Shown: positions 18,266-27,714 of the stretch, piece by piece
Numbering within the stretch: position 1 is the stretch's first letter
How the letters are laid out: every line of letters starts with the position of its first letter
DNA from: Verrucomicrobiaceae bacterium
GTDB taxonomy: Bacteria > Verrucomicrobiota > Verrucomicrobiia > Verrucomicrobiales > Verrucomicrobiaceae
Length of the DNA stretch: 64,000 nt
NCBI GenBank assembly: GCA_016713035.1
Contig: JADJPW010000002.1
Coordinates: 558,001 to 622,000, forward strand
Direction: 5' to 3'
Program-made: the position numbers and the translations under genes
Notes under the pieces: generated by a model
The model's database searches: none
Told to the model about the DNA's origin: nothing
The model's input: the letters and a program-made list of their open reading frames with translations, nothing else

Positions 18266-18770
18266 TCAGCTAGTGACAATTTTAATGCGGCAGTCATGAC
18301 AGCGAGGAGGGTTCAGTGGTAGAAGTTCTCGCTGGCAAATTGGACAACAGTTGTTCTCTAGAGGTGTGACTGACTGAGCGGCTGTTCGGTAGTCGGCATA
18401 GCGATTGGACTTGCGCAGGTAGGCTAGCACCAAAGCCATCGCTAAACCGACAGTAATCATAGCTATCGAAATCGGCTGCATGGTCACGAGCAGAATCACA
18501 ATGCCCATAAGGGTTAATACGCAGCCAGCCACAATCCCTGCGATCAAGTAACCAGGGTGGCTCGGGCGACGAGCGTTCACTTCATTTTTGCACAGAGTAC
18601 AGATCCAACGTATCTGTAGATGTAGAAATAGGGGTATGATGAAATAGAGATGGTGAATGACGAGTCTGCGAAATCCCACTGCTAGGACTGAATTTGAGCA
18701 GCAGGTGCAGTAAGCATTTTTGCAAGCGACTCGGCGTTCAAAGAAATTGTAAGCCGTGGATGATGAGCAT
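18266..18770 (-). pseudogene. Small zinc-ribbon membrane protein, frameshifted near its start
   Basis: No usable start codon exists in the long open frame outside zwf. In the neighbouring frame an ATG at 18770 begins MLIIHGLQF, which joins FERRVACKNAYCTCC if one base near 18742-18748 is removed. The joined product is about 168 residues: two CxxC-type knuckles (CTCC; CTLCK), hydrophobic segments (HHLYFIIPLFLHL, then two strong membrane helices), and a C-terminal ribbon CCPICQREL...CHDC. I know of zinc-ribbon proteins starting MxIIHGLR in this phylum, hence the reconstruction. The region is visibly more AT-rich than its neighbours. No function is assigned. Confidence 0.55.
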
Positions 18771-18803
18771 GGCTGCGAGTCGTATGCACTTTGGTTCTTT
18801 ATG

Positions 18804-20345
18804 TCAAAGCAGGCGCCACTCGCGGCCGTCTTGGCGGAGGAGGTCATCGGCTTCTTTGGGGCCCCAGCTACCGGCGGGGTATTCGCACATGGTTGGTGGC
18901 GTGGCGGATTGGTGCCAGGCGTGCTCGATTTCGTCGATGAATTTCCAGGCGTTCTCGACTTCGTCACGGCGGGCAAAGAGGGTGGCGTCGCCGGCCATGG
19001 CATCGAGCAGGAGGCGCTCGTAGGCCTCAGGGCTGGCTTTGCCGAAGCTGGAGGAGTAGCGGAAGTCCATCTTCACCTGCTGCATGTTGAGGGCCTGGCC
19101 GGGTTGCTTGCAGAGGATGCGCAGGGCGATGCCTTCATCCGGCTGGATGCGGATGACGAGGGTGTTTTCGCTGTTTTTTAGCAGGCTAGCGGTGGGGAAG
19201 GGGACTTGCGGCGGCTTTTTGAAGTGGATGCTGATCTCGGTGGCTTTTTTCGGGAGCTGCTTGCCGACACGGATGTAGAAGGGCACGCCCTGCCAGCGCC
19301 AGGTGTCCACATAGAGGCGTAGGGCGACGTAGGCTTCCGTGTTGGACTGCGGATTCACGCGGTCTTCCTCACGGTAGCCTACACGGGCGCTACCATCGAC
19401 GCTGCCAGCGGTGTACTGAGCACGGATGACATTCGCACCGACTGCCTGGGGGCCGACGAGTGGCCGCAGGGCACGGATGACCTTCACTTTTTCATCGCGG
19501 ACGCTGTCAGCGCTGAGATCGGTGGGCGGCTCCATGGCCACGAGGGTGAGGAGCTGGAAGAGGTGGTTTTGCACCATGTCACGCAGGGCACCCGCGGTGT
19601 CGTAGTAACCGCCGCGGCCGCCTTCCATGCCGAGATTCTCTGCGCAGGTGATCTGGACGTGGTCGATGTAGCGGCTGTTCCAGTTCGGCTCGAAGAGGGA
19701 ATTCGCAAAGCGCAGGACCATGATGTTCTGCGCCGTTTCTTTGCCGAGGTAGTGGTCGATGCGGTAGGTGTCCTTTTCTTCAAAGGTGTGGGACACGGCC
19801 TCATTGAGAGCACGGGCGCTGGCGAGGTCTTTGCCAAAGGGCTTTTCGCAGACGACGCGGGCCCATTTGCCGCCGACACCTTCATTGAGACCTGCGGCGC
19901 GGAGCATTTCTAGGATGGGTTTGAAGGCCTCTGGCGCGGAGGCGAGGTAAAAGAGGCGGTTCGCGGGCTCGCCGCGCTCGGCATCGAATTGATCGAGGAG
20001 GAGCTTCAGTTGCACGTAGCCAGCAGGGTCTTCGAACTCACTGCGGTGGTAGTGGATGCACTGCTCGAAGCTTGCCCATAGCTCGTCGTTGTGGCCCTGG
20101 CGGCTATTCTTGCGGTTCCCAGCCTTCAATTCCTCACGGAAGACTGGATCGGTCTTCTCACGACGTGCAAAGCCGATGACTTTGAATTGCGGTGGTAGGT
20201 CGCCGCAGGCGGCGATGTTGTAGAAAGCGGGGATGAGCTTGCGGTTGGTGAGGTCACCAGTGGCACCAAAGATGACGACGGTGCAGGGCTCTGCACGGTG
20301 GCGTGAGAGCAGCGTTTCTTGAAAGGGATTCTCCAGATCGGGCAT
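18804..20345 (-). CDS. zwf: Glucose-6-phosphate 1-dehydrogenase
   Basis: 513 residues from the ATG at 20345 (MPDLENPFQETLLSRH). The upstream extension is Ala/Arg-rich and not family-like. It catalyses NADP-dependent oxidation of glucose 6-phosphate, the entry to the oxidative pentose phosphate pathway. Signatures: VIFGATGDLTNRKLIPA (nucleotide binding), RVVCEKPFGKDL, and the active-site motif RIDHYLGKE. Cytoplasmic. It is transcribed away from the sigma factor gene, with about 210 bp between the divergent starts. Confidence 0.96.
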   Translation of the reverse strand: MPDLENPFQETLLSRHRAEPCTVVIFGATGDLTNRKLIPAFYNIAACGDLPPQFKVIGFARREKTDPVFREELKAGNRKNSRQGHNDELWASFEQCIHYHRSEFEDPAGYVQLKLLLDQFDAERGEPANRLFYLASAPEAFKPILEMLRAAGLNEGVGGKWARVVCEKPFGKDLASARALNEAVSHTFEEKDTYRIDHYLGKETAQNIMVLRFANSLFEPNWNSRYIDHVQITCAENLGMEGGRGGYYDTAGALRDMVQNHLFQLLTLVAMEPPTDLSADSVRDEKVKVIRALRPLVGPQAVGANVIRAQYTAGSVDGSARVGYREEDRVNPQSNTEAYVALRLYVDTWRWQGVPFYIRVGKQLPKKATEISIHFKKPPQVPFPTASLLKNSENTLVIRIQPDEGIALRILCKQPGQALNMQQVKMDFRYSSSFGKASPEAYERLLLDAMAGDATLFARRDEVENAWKFIDEIEHAWHQSATPPTMCEYPAGSWGPKEADDLLRQDGREWRLL

Positions 20346-20557
20346 TTGCGGGGTGTGAAGGGCAACACCAGTAGCCCCAGGCACCCTCCGCGCAACAAAC
20401 GATGCGCCTACTAGGGCACCTAGGGCATGAAAGGTGGTCATTGGTCTCATGAATCACCTACACACCCCGCCACGCGAGCGCGGTTTCTATCGCTGAATTC
20501 CCCTGCGTGGCTCAATGGTTTGACAGATCGCGTGAATCGCCGAAAAATCGCACTTCA

Positions 20558-21247
20558 ATGATCAAACCGGAGTCAGAAGAGCTCCCCGTGGACGACATCG
20601 TCCCCGAGGAAGTCAAAAAAGAAAAAGGCTTGTGGGAAAAAACCCGCAAAAGCCTGATCGAGCGTTTGAATAACTGGGAGGACCAGCGGACTTGGAATGA
20701 GTTTTACCAAACCTATTGGAGGCTGATCTATTCCGTCGCATCCAAAGCCGGTCTGACACGCGAGGAGAGCTTTGATGTCATCCAAGAGACGATCATCGCC
20801 ATCGCCCGGCAGGTGCAAAAAGGCCAGTATGACCCGCGAGCAGGCTCCTTTAAGGCTTGGCTGCTGCAAATGACGCGTTGGCGCATTCTGGATGTGTTCC
20901 GTGCCCGCAAGCGTCAGCCCTCTCTGGCTGATCAAGGCCGCGCTGATAGTGAAGACACCTCTGGCCTGATCATCGAGCGGCTGACCAATGAGAAGGACAA
21001 CATGCTGGAGAGCATCTGGGACCGCGAATGGCGTGATAACATCACTGCGGCCGCTCTGGAGCGTGTGAAGGCAAAAGTTTCGCCGCGTCAGTTCCAGATC
21101 TTCGATTGCTACGTCATGAAGGGCTGGGGCGTGAAAAAGACGGCGGAGGCTCTGGGCATCAATGCGGCTCAGGTTTATCTAGCGAAGCATCGTGTGGGTG
21201 CCCTGGTGAAGAAGGAAGTGCAGGCGCTAGAGCATACGATGCTGTGA
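20558..21247 (+). CDS. ECF-type RNA polymerase sigma factor
   Basis: 229 residues from the ATG at 20558; an ATG at 20507 would add 17 residues. Region 2 is clear (FYQTYWRLIYSVASKAGLTREESFDVIQETIIAIARQV, then FKAWLLQMTRWRILDVFRARKRQ). Region 4 is at the C-terminus (VSPRQFQIFDCYVMKGWGVKKTAEALGINAAQVYLAKHRV). The linker carries a 45-residue variable stretch. No anti-sigma factor is adjacent, so the controlling signal is not evident. Confidence 0.88.
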   Translation: MIKPESEELPVDDIVPEEVKKEKGLWEKTRKSLIERLNNWEDQRTWNEFYQTYWRLIYSVASKAGLTREESFDVIQETIIAIARQVQKGQYDPRAGSFKAWLLQMTRWRILDVFRARKRQPSLADQGRADSEDTSGLIIERLTNEKDNMLESIWDREWRDNITAAALERVKAKVSPRQFQIFDCYVMKGWGVKKTAEALGINAAQVYLAKHRVGALVKKEVQALEHTML

Positions 21248-21264
21248 GTTCCCCGCTTCGATCC

Positions 21265-21972
21265 ATGCTGCTTCCTGACTTGCCGCAGGATTACCCGCGA
21301 GTCCGGCTGGTGCAGAGTTTTGAGGAGCTGATGAGCACACCGTTTGGTGATGGGGTGAATGCCATGTGCTGGCCGAGGGTGCTGGAGGGGGATTTTAGCG
21401 AAGTGATTGCCCATCTGGAGGTGGGGCCCGGCATTACGCATCTTGTGGCGGAGGAGCTGCTCGCATTGCGATTGAGCGCAGATGGGCACAAGGCGGTGCT
21501 CACCATGCTGGATGATGTGGCGCTGCTGGAGGCACATGGGCTCGATCCAGTGCTCGACTGCATCCATGGCTACACCCATGGCGAGCAGGATGGGCCTGTG
21601 CGGACGGATGTGTGCTCCTTTCATGCAGATAGCGCCACGGCAGAGGCGGATACATTTTTATGCACCTACCACGGAGCTTCATCAGAGGGACTGCGCAATG
21701 AAGACGCGGTATGCCGCGTCGATGTGCCAGAGACGCGTGCAGCGCTGCTCAGGCTGCATGGCGGGGCGGATGATGAGGGCTTCGCAGACTTTCTGACAGA
21801 GCACTTCTATGATCTGCATTATGCGCCGGTATCTGGAGCGGTGCCTTTCGTCTTCGGCGTCGGGCATCTATGGCGCATCGCCACGCAGTATCCAGGCTGT
21901 CCAGTGCCGCCGTGCATTCACCGTGCGCCTGATCCTGTTCCTGGGCAAAAACGCCTGCTACTCATCAGCTAG
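21265..21972 (+). CDS. DUF1826-like protein of unknown function
   Basis: 235 residues from the ATG at 21265, which follows the sigma factor stop by 17 bases. It contains CSFHADSATAEADTFLCTYHGASSEGLRNEDA and ends HRAPDPVPGQKRLLLIS. The spacing of His, Cys and Glu residues and the 'threshold-then-Thr-Tyr' pattern resemble DUF1826 proteins, some of which lie in zinc-responsive gene clusters. The assignment is from remembered motif likeness and is tentative. It is probably co-transcribed with the sigma factor. Confidence 0.6.
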   Translation: MLLPDLPQDYPRVRLVQSFEELMSTPFGDGVNAMCWPRVLEGDFSEVIAHLEVGPGITHLVAEELLALRLSADGHKAVLTMLDDVALLEAHGLDPVLDCIHGYTHGEQDGPVRTDVCSFHADSATAEADTFLCTYHGASSEGLRNEDAVCRVDVPETRAALLRLHGGADDEGFADFLTEHFYDLHYAPVSGAVPFVFGVGHLWRIATQYPGCPVPPCIHRAPDPVPGQKRLLLIS

Positions 21973-21986
21973 GCAGTGTGTGCAGA

Positions 21987-24293
21987 TCATCGGCGCATGA
22001 GCATCATCTTCATTTGCAGTGCCTCTGGGTGATCTCGCTGGATGCTCAGGGTGCGCTCTACGGCCTGCATGGCCTCTGGGATGCGGTTCAGGCGGGCGAG
22101 GATCGTCGCACGGGCATAGGGGAGTGCTGGGTCAGTCGGAGTGACGGCCTCGCCACGCAGTAGCGCGGCAATCGCTCCCTGCGTGTCCCCGAGGCTGTTT
22201 TTTGCGAGGCCGAGATTGTACCAGGCGCGGCCGAATTGTGGATCGAGCCGCACGGCCTCCTCCATCGCGGCGGCTACGCCTGGGAGATCGCCCGTTTCAC
22301 CGAGAGCGAGGCCTAGATCGTAGTGGTACGCCGCATGCTTGGGAGCGACGCGGATGGCATCGCGGATTTTTTCCAGGGCGAGCTTGCTCTGGCCCGTGAC
22401 GCTGTAAACCATGGCCAGATCATGGTGGAAGGGTGGGCTATTGGGGTCCCACAAAATGGCTCTCTGCATGTGGTCGATGGCTTTGGCATGCTCACCTCGA
22501 GCGAACCAGAATTGACCCGTTTGCATCTGGCCGCTGGGTTGGTCCAAATTCAGACTCAGCGAATGAAGGAGGTCTTTCCCAGCGGTGGATTCGAGGTCCA
22601 AAGTGTCACGCAGGGCCCACGCGGCGGCGTTTCGCACACTGCGCAGTGGGTCATCCAAAAGTGGCTCGATTTGCTTCCGCACCGCATGGTCTGCTGAGAT
22701 GGGGGCGAGTGCCTGGATCGCATTTTGACGCACGAGCGGGCTGGGGTGGCCGAGTTGGGCTGTGACGGCACTTTGGACGGCGCTTTCATGGATCCAGCGC
22801 TCCAGAAGCAATGTGGAGCTGGCTTTCCAATACGGTGTCTCATCGCTGCTGAGGAGTGAAACGAGGCCATCGCGGGCGGAATCATCTCCTTTGCGTGCTT
22901 TGGCGATGAGATCCGCCCGGAGCCGAGTTTTGCGCTTTTCCATTTTCGGGCCCCACCATTGATTGGAGGCTTGGAGAGCCCAATCGGTCGTTTTGTCCGT
23001 GTGGCATTTGTTGCAGGCATTTGGGATGCCATGCTCCTTTGTCAGCCATGGATCTGGGATGGTGAATCCGTGATCGTGACGCGGATGACGCTGCATATAG
23101 ACGGTCTGTGGCATGTGACAGTTCACGCACTGATTCCCGCTGCTGGCAGTGCCATGGAAGCTGTGTGCTTCGGGCGTGATGACGGGGGCATTCGCGTAGC
23201 CTCCCTGCGTGTGGCAGCGCATGCAGAGCTGGTTTCCGGGGAGGATGGTCTTCATGCTGTGCATGTCGTGGCAGTCCATGCAGCGCACACCGGCGTGGTG
23301 CATGCGGCTGCTGTGAAAGCTGCCGTATTCGTAGTTCTCATCACGTATCTGGCCATCGGCGTGATAGGTGTCTGTGTGATCGACGATGGTGAGCTGGTAA
23401 TGATCGAAAAAGGGCTCTCCAAACACAAAGTCGCCGGTGATCTCTCCGCGCCGTGCGTGGCAGCCAGCGCAGTTTTCCGTGTGCTGATCCCGTGTCCATT
23501 TGGTGAGCGTGGGATCGCCTTTTTGGCCGCGATGGGTGTGCTGCCACTCGTTGTGAAGCTTCATGGGACCGTGGCAGGATTCGCAACTGACGCTCATCTC
23601 CGCCATGGTGGTGTGGTAGCTGTCTTTGGCTGTGTCGTAGTTTTTGCGCAGGCGTGTGTTGTGGCAGGTGGCGCACATTTGATTCCACACCATGCCGCGT
23701 CCGGTCCAGTGGCCCCATTCGCCTGGTTTCCGGTCCTCTGAGCCGTAGACGTTGAACCAGTCGCTCTTTTTCGGATCAAAGCAGGCCTCCATCGCCTGCA
23801 AGCGTCCGCTGCCACCATCGACGAGGAATTGACGCAGTGGATCATGGCCGATGACGCGCTCGACTTTGTATGGCGCCGTTTGATTGCCGAAGCCGAGTGC
23901 GGTGAGGAAGTAGTCGCTGCCTTTTTTCGATGCTTCCGTGGTCTGTGTGCCGTGGGTAAAGCTCTTGGTGGGGACAAAGGCTGCTTCATCGAGCTGCGCA
24001 TCTGGTTGGCGCTCGGCTAGGCCGTGGTGGGAGCTTTGCCACTTCGTGAACTGATCTGCGTGGCACTCCTGGCAGCTCTGTGAGCCTGCATACTGCGCAA
24101 AGGCGACTTTTTCGTCTGGCATCGCATACGCTGTGGGCTTCTGCACGGCTGCCACGGGCAGCGGCGTGTAGTTTTTCGCCGGTTGGAGCATCCAGACGAT
24201 CAATCCGATGAGCCCCAGGCAAATCCCGCCGATCCATAACCAGGCCTGGAGTGGCGAGGTGGGCGGTTGGGGAGCTGGTGGGGCTTTTTTCAT
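21987..24293 (-). CDS. Octahaem cytochrome c with HEAT and TPR repeats, membrane-anchored
   Basis: 768 residues. There is an N-terminal membrane anchor (LWIGGICLGLIGLIVWML), then eight CxxCH sites in the first about 430 residues (CQECH, CATCH, CESCH, CAGCH, CMDCH, CMRCH, CVNCH, CNKCH) with many free His ligands. HEAT-like repeats follow (SPLVRQNAIQALAPI, SVRNAAAWALRDTL), then C-terminal TPR repeats (FWFARGEHAKAIDHMQRAILWDPNS, AYHYDLGLALGETGD, AWYNLGLAKNSLGD). The haem order recalls the NrfA/OTR/HAO superfamily of multi-haem cytochromes, but substrate cannot be stated. It faces the periplasm and is co-directional with the propeller-cytochrome gene upstream (65 bp apart). Confidence 0.9.
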   Translation of the reverse strand: MKKAPPAPQPPTSPLQAWLWIGGICLGLIGLIVWMLQPAKNYTPLPVAAVQKPTAYAMPDEKVAFAQYAGSQSCQECHADQFTKWQSSHHGLAERQPDAQLDEAAFVPTKSFTHGTQTTEASKKGSDYFLTALGFGNQTAPYKVERVIGHDPLRQFLVDGGSGRLQAMEACFDPKKSDWFNVYGSEDRKPGEWGHWTGRGMVWNQMCATCHNTRLRKNYDTAKDSYHTTMAEMSVSCESCHGPMKLHNEWQHTHRGQKGDPTLTKWTRDQHTENCAGCHARRGEITGDFVFGEPFFDHYQLTIVDHTDTYHADGQIRDENYEYGSFHSSRMHHAGVRCMDCHDMHSMKTILPGNQLCMRCHTQGGYANAPVITPEAHSFHGTASSGNQCVNCHMPQTVYMQRHPRHDHGFTIPDPWLTKEHGIPNACNKCHTDKTTDWALQASNQWWGPKMEKRKTRLRADLIAKARKGDDSARDGLVSLLSSDETPYWKASSTLLLERWIHESAVQSAVTAQLGHPSPLVRQNAIQALAPISADHAVRKQIEPLLDDPLRSVRNAAAWALRDTLDLESTAGKDLLHSLSLNLDQPSGQMQTGQFWFARGEHAKAIDHMQRAILWDPNSPPFHHDLAMVYSVTGQSKLALEKIRDAIRVAPKHAAYHYDLGLALGETGDLPGVAAAMEEAVRLDPQFGRAWYNLGLAKNSLGDTQGAIAALLRGEAVTPTDPALPYARATILARLNRIPEAMQAVERTLSIQRDHPEALQMKMMLMRR

Positions 24294-24358
24294 GGAAGAG
24301 TGAGCCTAGGCAGCGGCGATGCCCGGCGCAACCCGTGAGCAGCTAGGTGGCTGATGCT

Positions 24359-26779
24359 TCACTTCTTCTTTCCGAGGTTCTTCAGCTCTTCCTCTGTCCA
24401 CATCATCGTGCGGCCCTGGTTCTCGGTGCGGATTTTGGTGATGTTCTTCGTTTCCACTGCGGAGGCGGTGTGCTCCCACTCGCGGCGGATGTAGGTGAGC
24501 ACGCCGGAGATGTCCTCATCGGTGAGCTGGGGCAGTGGAGGCATGGCGAGGTTGTAGGTGCGGCCACTGACCTTCACGGGGCCTGCGAGGCCGTGCATGA
24601 CGATGCGGGCCAGAACCTCTGGCTTTCCGAGCACCCATTCACTATCGACGAGTGGTGGCGCGAGTCCATCAAGGCCAAAGCCATGCGGCTGGTGGCAGGC
24701 AGCGCAAAGTGTGGCGTAGATGGTTTTGCCTTTTTCAAAGAGTGCGATCTGCTCTGTGGTGAGTGGTTTGATGACGGGCGGAGTAGGTGCGCCGGGTTTG
24801 CCGGGCCAAACGAGGCGGTTTTCCAGGCTGGAGCTGATTTTGAGCTTTTTGAGGTGCTCGGGCTCTTTGTCCAACCACACGAGCTTTACGGTCTTTGATT
24901 TGCTATCGGTCTTTGCGAGGCCTTTGAGGATGGAATCGCGGTTTTCGGGTGATGCGGCGGCTAGATCGAGCATTTCAGCGATTGGACCTGCTTTTCCCGC
25001 GAGCGCGATCAGCTCGGCCAAGGCACCGATGACGGCTTTGGAGCCCTCTGAGGGCGTTTGGGCGAGTATTTTGGCGAAAGCGGCTTCTTTGCCACGCAGT
25101 CCGGTGAGCGCGGCTTCACGGATGAGCGTGTTTTTGCCGTAGGTGGCCATGAGCGGGGCTAAAGCGGCATCGTTGAGCGTTTTGATGGCGAGGTGTGCGA
25201 GCACGAGCGGATGTTTTTCAGCGCTGAGATCAAAGACGAAGTCGCGTGGAGCCACACGCACGGCGGCGGCACGGACGTGCTCACTTTGATCAACGAGAGC
25301 GGCTTTGATGATGTCGGGCGTGATGGCGGCGAGGCCATCGAGCGTCCACAGTGCATGCTCGCGAGTGAGTGCGTTTTCATTTTGCAGCAGCTCCTTCAGT
25401 GCGGGGATGGCTGAGGCATCACCAGACTCGACGATGAGTCGCTGCGCGGTGTCACGCACCCAGCCACTGGCATGGGTGAGGAGTTTGGGGTCTTTGCTGA
25501 CCTTCACGGGCTGTGGTTGAGCGCCTTCTGGCACGATGCGCCAGATGCGGCCTTGATTGAAGGGTGTCTCAAGTTTTCGAGCCTGGATGTTCGCGATGAG
25601 GTAGTGCGTGAGGAAGCTCTGGTGCTGCACGATGCCGCGATACATGTCCACGATGTAGAGTGCACCATCTGGGCCATTGTAGGCATTCACGGGGCGGAAG
25701 CGCTCATCGGTGGAGGTGAGAAATTCGCTGTTTTTGGCCGTGTTGGTGGCCTTTAGGCTGCCATCTGTCTCGCTCATGGTGAAGCGCTTCACGAGATTGG
25801 CGCAGGGCTCTGGCACGAAGGCGTTGCCGCGATAGGCCGGCGGAAATGCATGGCCGCGGTAAACGAGTGCGCCGCAGGTGCCAGTGGGTTTTTGCAGGGT
25901 GCCATCTGGGCGCAGTGTTTTCGCGTCGTAGCCGCGATTCACGCCAGGCGTGGGATGCGCGGGATAGAGTGTCTGATCGCTGGCGAGCTTGGAATTGATG
26001 CTGGTGGCGTTTCGCAGCAGCGGATTCCGCGCAAAGGCATCCGCTGGCAGTAGATCGGCGCGGAGCATGTCCGAGTTGTAGTTGAAGTAGAGCCTGCCGT
26101 GATCGTCTTGGCAGAGGCCCCACTGGCCACGACCGAGCCCGACATCTTTTTGCCACACTCCGCTGCGTAGCTTGAAGCGTGAGCTATAGCCTGCGCACCA
26201 GATCGAGTTATCCATAGCCCATAGGGGCGAGTTCGCCATGTGCTCTGGCTGTCCACCGAGGCTGCCGAAGTCGCTGGTGATGACCTCCTTCACGTCTGCG
26301 ACGCCGTCGCCGCTGGTGTCTTTGCAGAAGAAGAGATTCGGCGGGACTGCGATCAGTGCGCCGCCATTCACGGCCATCACCGCACGCGGCATGACGATGT
26401 GATCGAGAAAGGCGGTGGCTTTGTCCATGCGCCCATCACCATCGGTGTCTTCGAGCAAGGAGACGCGACCCGTGGGCTCCTTTTCGCCAGCGCCGTTCAG
26501 GTCATGCATGTAGCCACGCATTTCACAGACGTAGAGGCGGCCCTGATCATCCCAGCTCATCGCGATGGGGGTCTCGATCAGGGGCTCGCTGGCGACGTTC
26601 TCGATGCGGAAGCCTTTTTCGAGTTTGAAGGTCTTTGCCTCCTGCTCTGGGCTGAGGGGCAGGGGAGGCGGTAGCTTGTGCTTGAGCTCGACCTTTTCAG
26701 GGCCAGCATTTTTCGAGTGAACAGCGCTCACCTGTGGCGCGAGGGTGAGACAGAGCAGGGCGGCGAATGGACGGATCAT
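24359..26779 (-). CDS. PVC-type propeller dehydrogenase / HEAT / cytochrome c fusion
   Basis: 806 residues from ATG 26779, which gives a signal peptide (MIRPFAALLCLTLAPQVSA). Order: propeller (about 40-440; MSWDDQGRLYVCEMRGYMHD, LLEDTDGDGRMDKATAF, FNQGRIWRIVPEGA), HEAT-like armadillo region (about 450-640; VRDTAQRLIVESGDASAIPALKELLQ), then a C-terminal cytochrome c domain with CAACH and the Met ligand segment LAMPPLPQLTDEDI. This fusion is widespread in Verrucomicrobiota and Planctomycetota and is thought to oxidise sugars in the periplasm, with the haem domain as electron exit; the substrate is unknown here. It lies beside the octahaem cytochrome, a plausible electron acceptor. Confidence 0.88.
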   Translation of the reverse strand: MIRPFAALLCLTLAPQVSAVHSKNAGPEKVELKHKLPPPLPLSPEQEAKTFKLEKGFRIENVASEPLIETPIAMSWDDQGRLYVCEMRGYMHDLNGAGEKEPTGRVSLLEDTDGDGRMDKATAFLDHIVMPRAVMAVNGGALIAVPPNLFFCKDTSGDGVADVKEVITSDFGSLGGQPEHMANSPLWAMDNSIWCAGYSSRFKLRSGVWQKDVGLGRGQWGLCQDDHGRLYFNYNSDMLRADLLPADAFARNPLLRNATSINSKLASDQTLYPAHPTPGVNRGYDAKTLRPDGTLQKPTGTCGALVYRGHAFPPAYRGNAFVPEPCANLVKRFTMSETDGSLKATNTAKNSEFLTSTDERFRPVNAYNGPDGALYIVDMYRGIVQHQSFLTHYLIANIQARKLETPFNQGRIWRIVPEGAQPQPVKVSKDPKLLTHASGWVRDTAQRLIVESGDASAIPALKELLQNENALTREHALWTLDGLAAITPDIIKAALVDQSEHVRAAAVRVAPRDFVFDLSAEKHPLVLAHLAIKTLNDAALAPLMATYGKNTLIREAALTGLRGKEAAFAKILAQTPSEGSKAVIGALAELIALAGKAGPIAEMLDLAAASPENRDSILKGLAKTDSKSKTVKLVWLDKEPEHLKKLKISSSLENRLVWPGKPGAPTPPVIKPLTTEQIALFEKGKTIYATLCAACHQPHGFGLDGLAPPLVDSEWVLGKPEVLARIVMHGLAGPVKVSGRTYNLAMPPLPQLTDEDISGVLTYIRREWEHTASAVETKNITKIRTENQGRTMMWTEEELKNLGKKK

Positions 26780-26856
26780 TTTTAGGGCGGCGAACAACGA
26801 TGCCGCGCGGCCCTTCCTCTCATGGCATTTCACTTCATGGGCGAATCACGAGCGGC

Positions 26857-27531
26857 CTATTTGCTGAAGAGACGCTTCCAGAAGGATTTCTTTTTCGGAG
26901 CCTCTGCGGGTGCGGCGGTGGGCTCTGTGCCGGGAGCGTAAATGGGAGCACCACGCTGCTGGACGTTGTTTTGAGGCTGGCCAGGAGCGGATGCGGCATT
27001 GGTAGCATTCATTTCGACGCCTGCTGGCTGGAAGCGGTTCTGGAGATGCTCTGGCGGCGGCATGGACTTGGTAAAGTCCACGGTCTGAGGCTTGATCATC
27101 GGCGCTTTGGTGTCGTGGTTGATCACCTTGGGCTTCTGGGCCTTGCCAGAGGCATCATAGCTGTAAATGATCTGCTGAAAGACCTCTCCTTGGAGATTGG
27201 CGGTCTGCATTTCCTGGAGGCGTCCGAATTGATCGAACTTCATGAGCGAGCGAGCGACGAGGTTATCACGGCCATCATAGACATTGCCGCGGATCGGCTG
27301 GCCCTGCTCGTCGACGAGGTAGTGCTTGCGCATTTGCAGGGAGCCGTTGGAGTCATAGGTCTTTTCCTCCAGCTCACGCAGGGTCATGTCGAGTCGGCTC
27401 TCTGTGTGGGAGTTGTCCTCATGGTAGTGGGACTTCGCATAGATGGAGGAGCGCCGTTGTGGGGCATCCGCAGCGCAGAGGCATGCGGCAGAGGACCCGA
27501 GGATGGCGAAAAGGGCGAGGCTGGCTTTCAT
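26857..27531 (-). CDS. Exported hypothetical protein
   Basis: 224 residues from ATG 27531, starting with a signal peptide (MKASLALFAILGSSAACLCA). The body has YD-like stretches (EEKTYDSNGSLQMRKHYLVDEQGQPIRGNVYDGRDN, FDQFGRLQEMQT), which could form short beta-hairpins. It is followed by a Pro/Ala-rich, low-complexity tail ending KKKSFWKRLFSK. I do not recognise a named family. Confidence 0.7.
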   Translation of the reverse strand: MKASLALFAILGSSAACLCAADAPQRRSSIYAKSHYHEDNSHTESRLDMTLRELEEKTYDSNGSLQMRKHYLVDEQGQPIRGNVYDGRDNLVARSLMKFDQFGRLQEMQTANLQGEVFQQIIYSYDASGKAQKPKVINHDTKAPMIKPQTVDFTKSMPPPEHLQNRFQPAGVEMNATNAASAPGQPQNNVQQRGAPIYAPGTEPTAAPAEAPKKKSFWKRLFSK

Positions 27532-27714
27532 GGATGGCTGAGGTGGACTTTCCCATCCAGGATATGCGCCTGGGAGGGGACTCACAAATGGAGTTTTTGC
27601 TCAAATGCGAGCTTTCGGTGCCTGTGAGAGACCCGCTTTGCCCCGCGCTGCATGCGGTGCACAGTGCGTGTATTTCTGGGCTGACAGAGGCTGCATCTTG
27701 AGTCATGAAGCGGG

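Noticed and set aside
22959..23741. 260-residue plus-strand open frame antisense to the octahaem cytochrome
   Set aside because: His/Val/Ala-rich shadow of the haem-binding CxxCH regions on the real strand.
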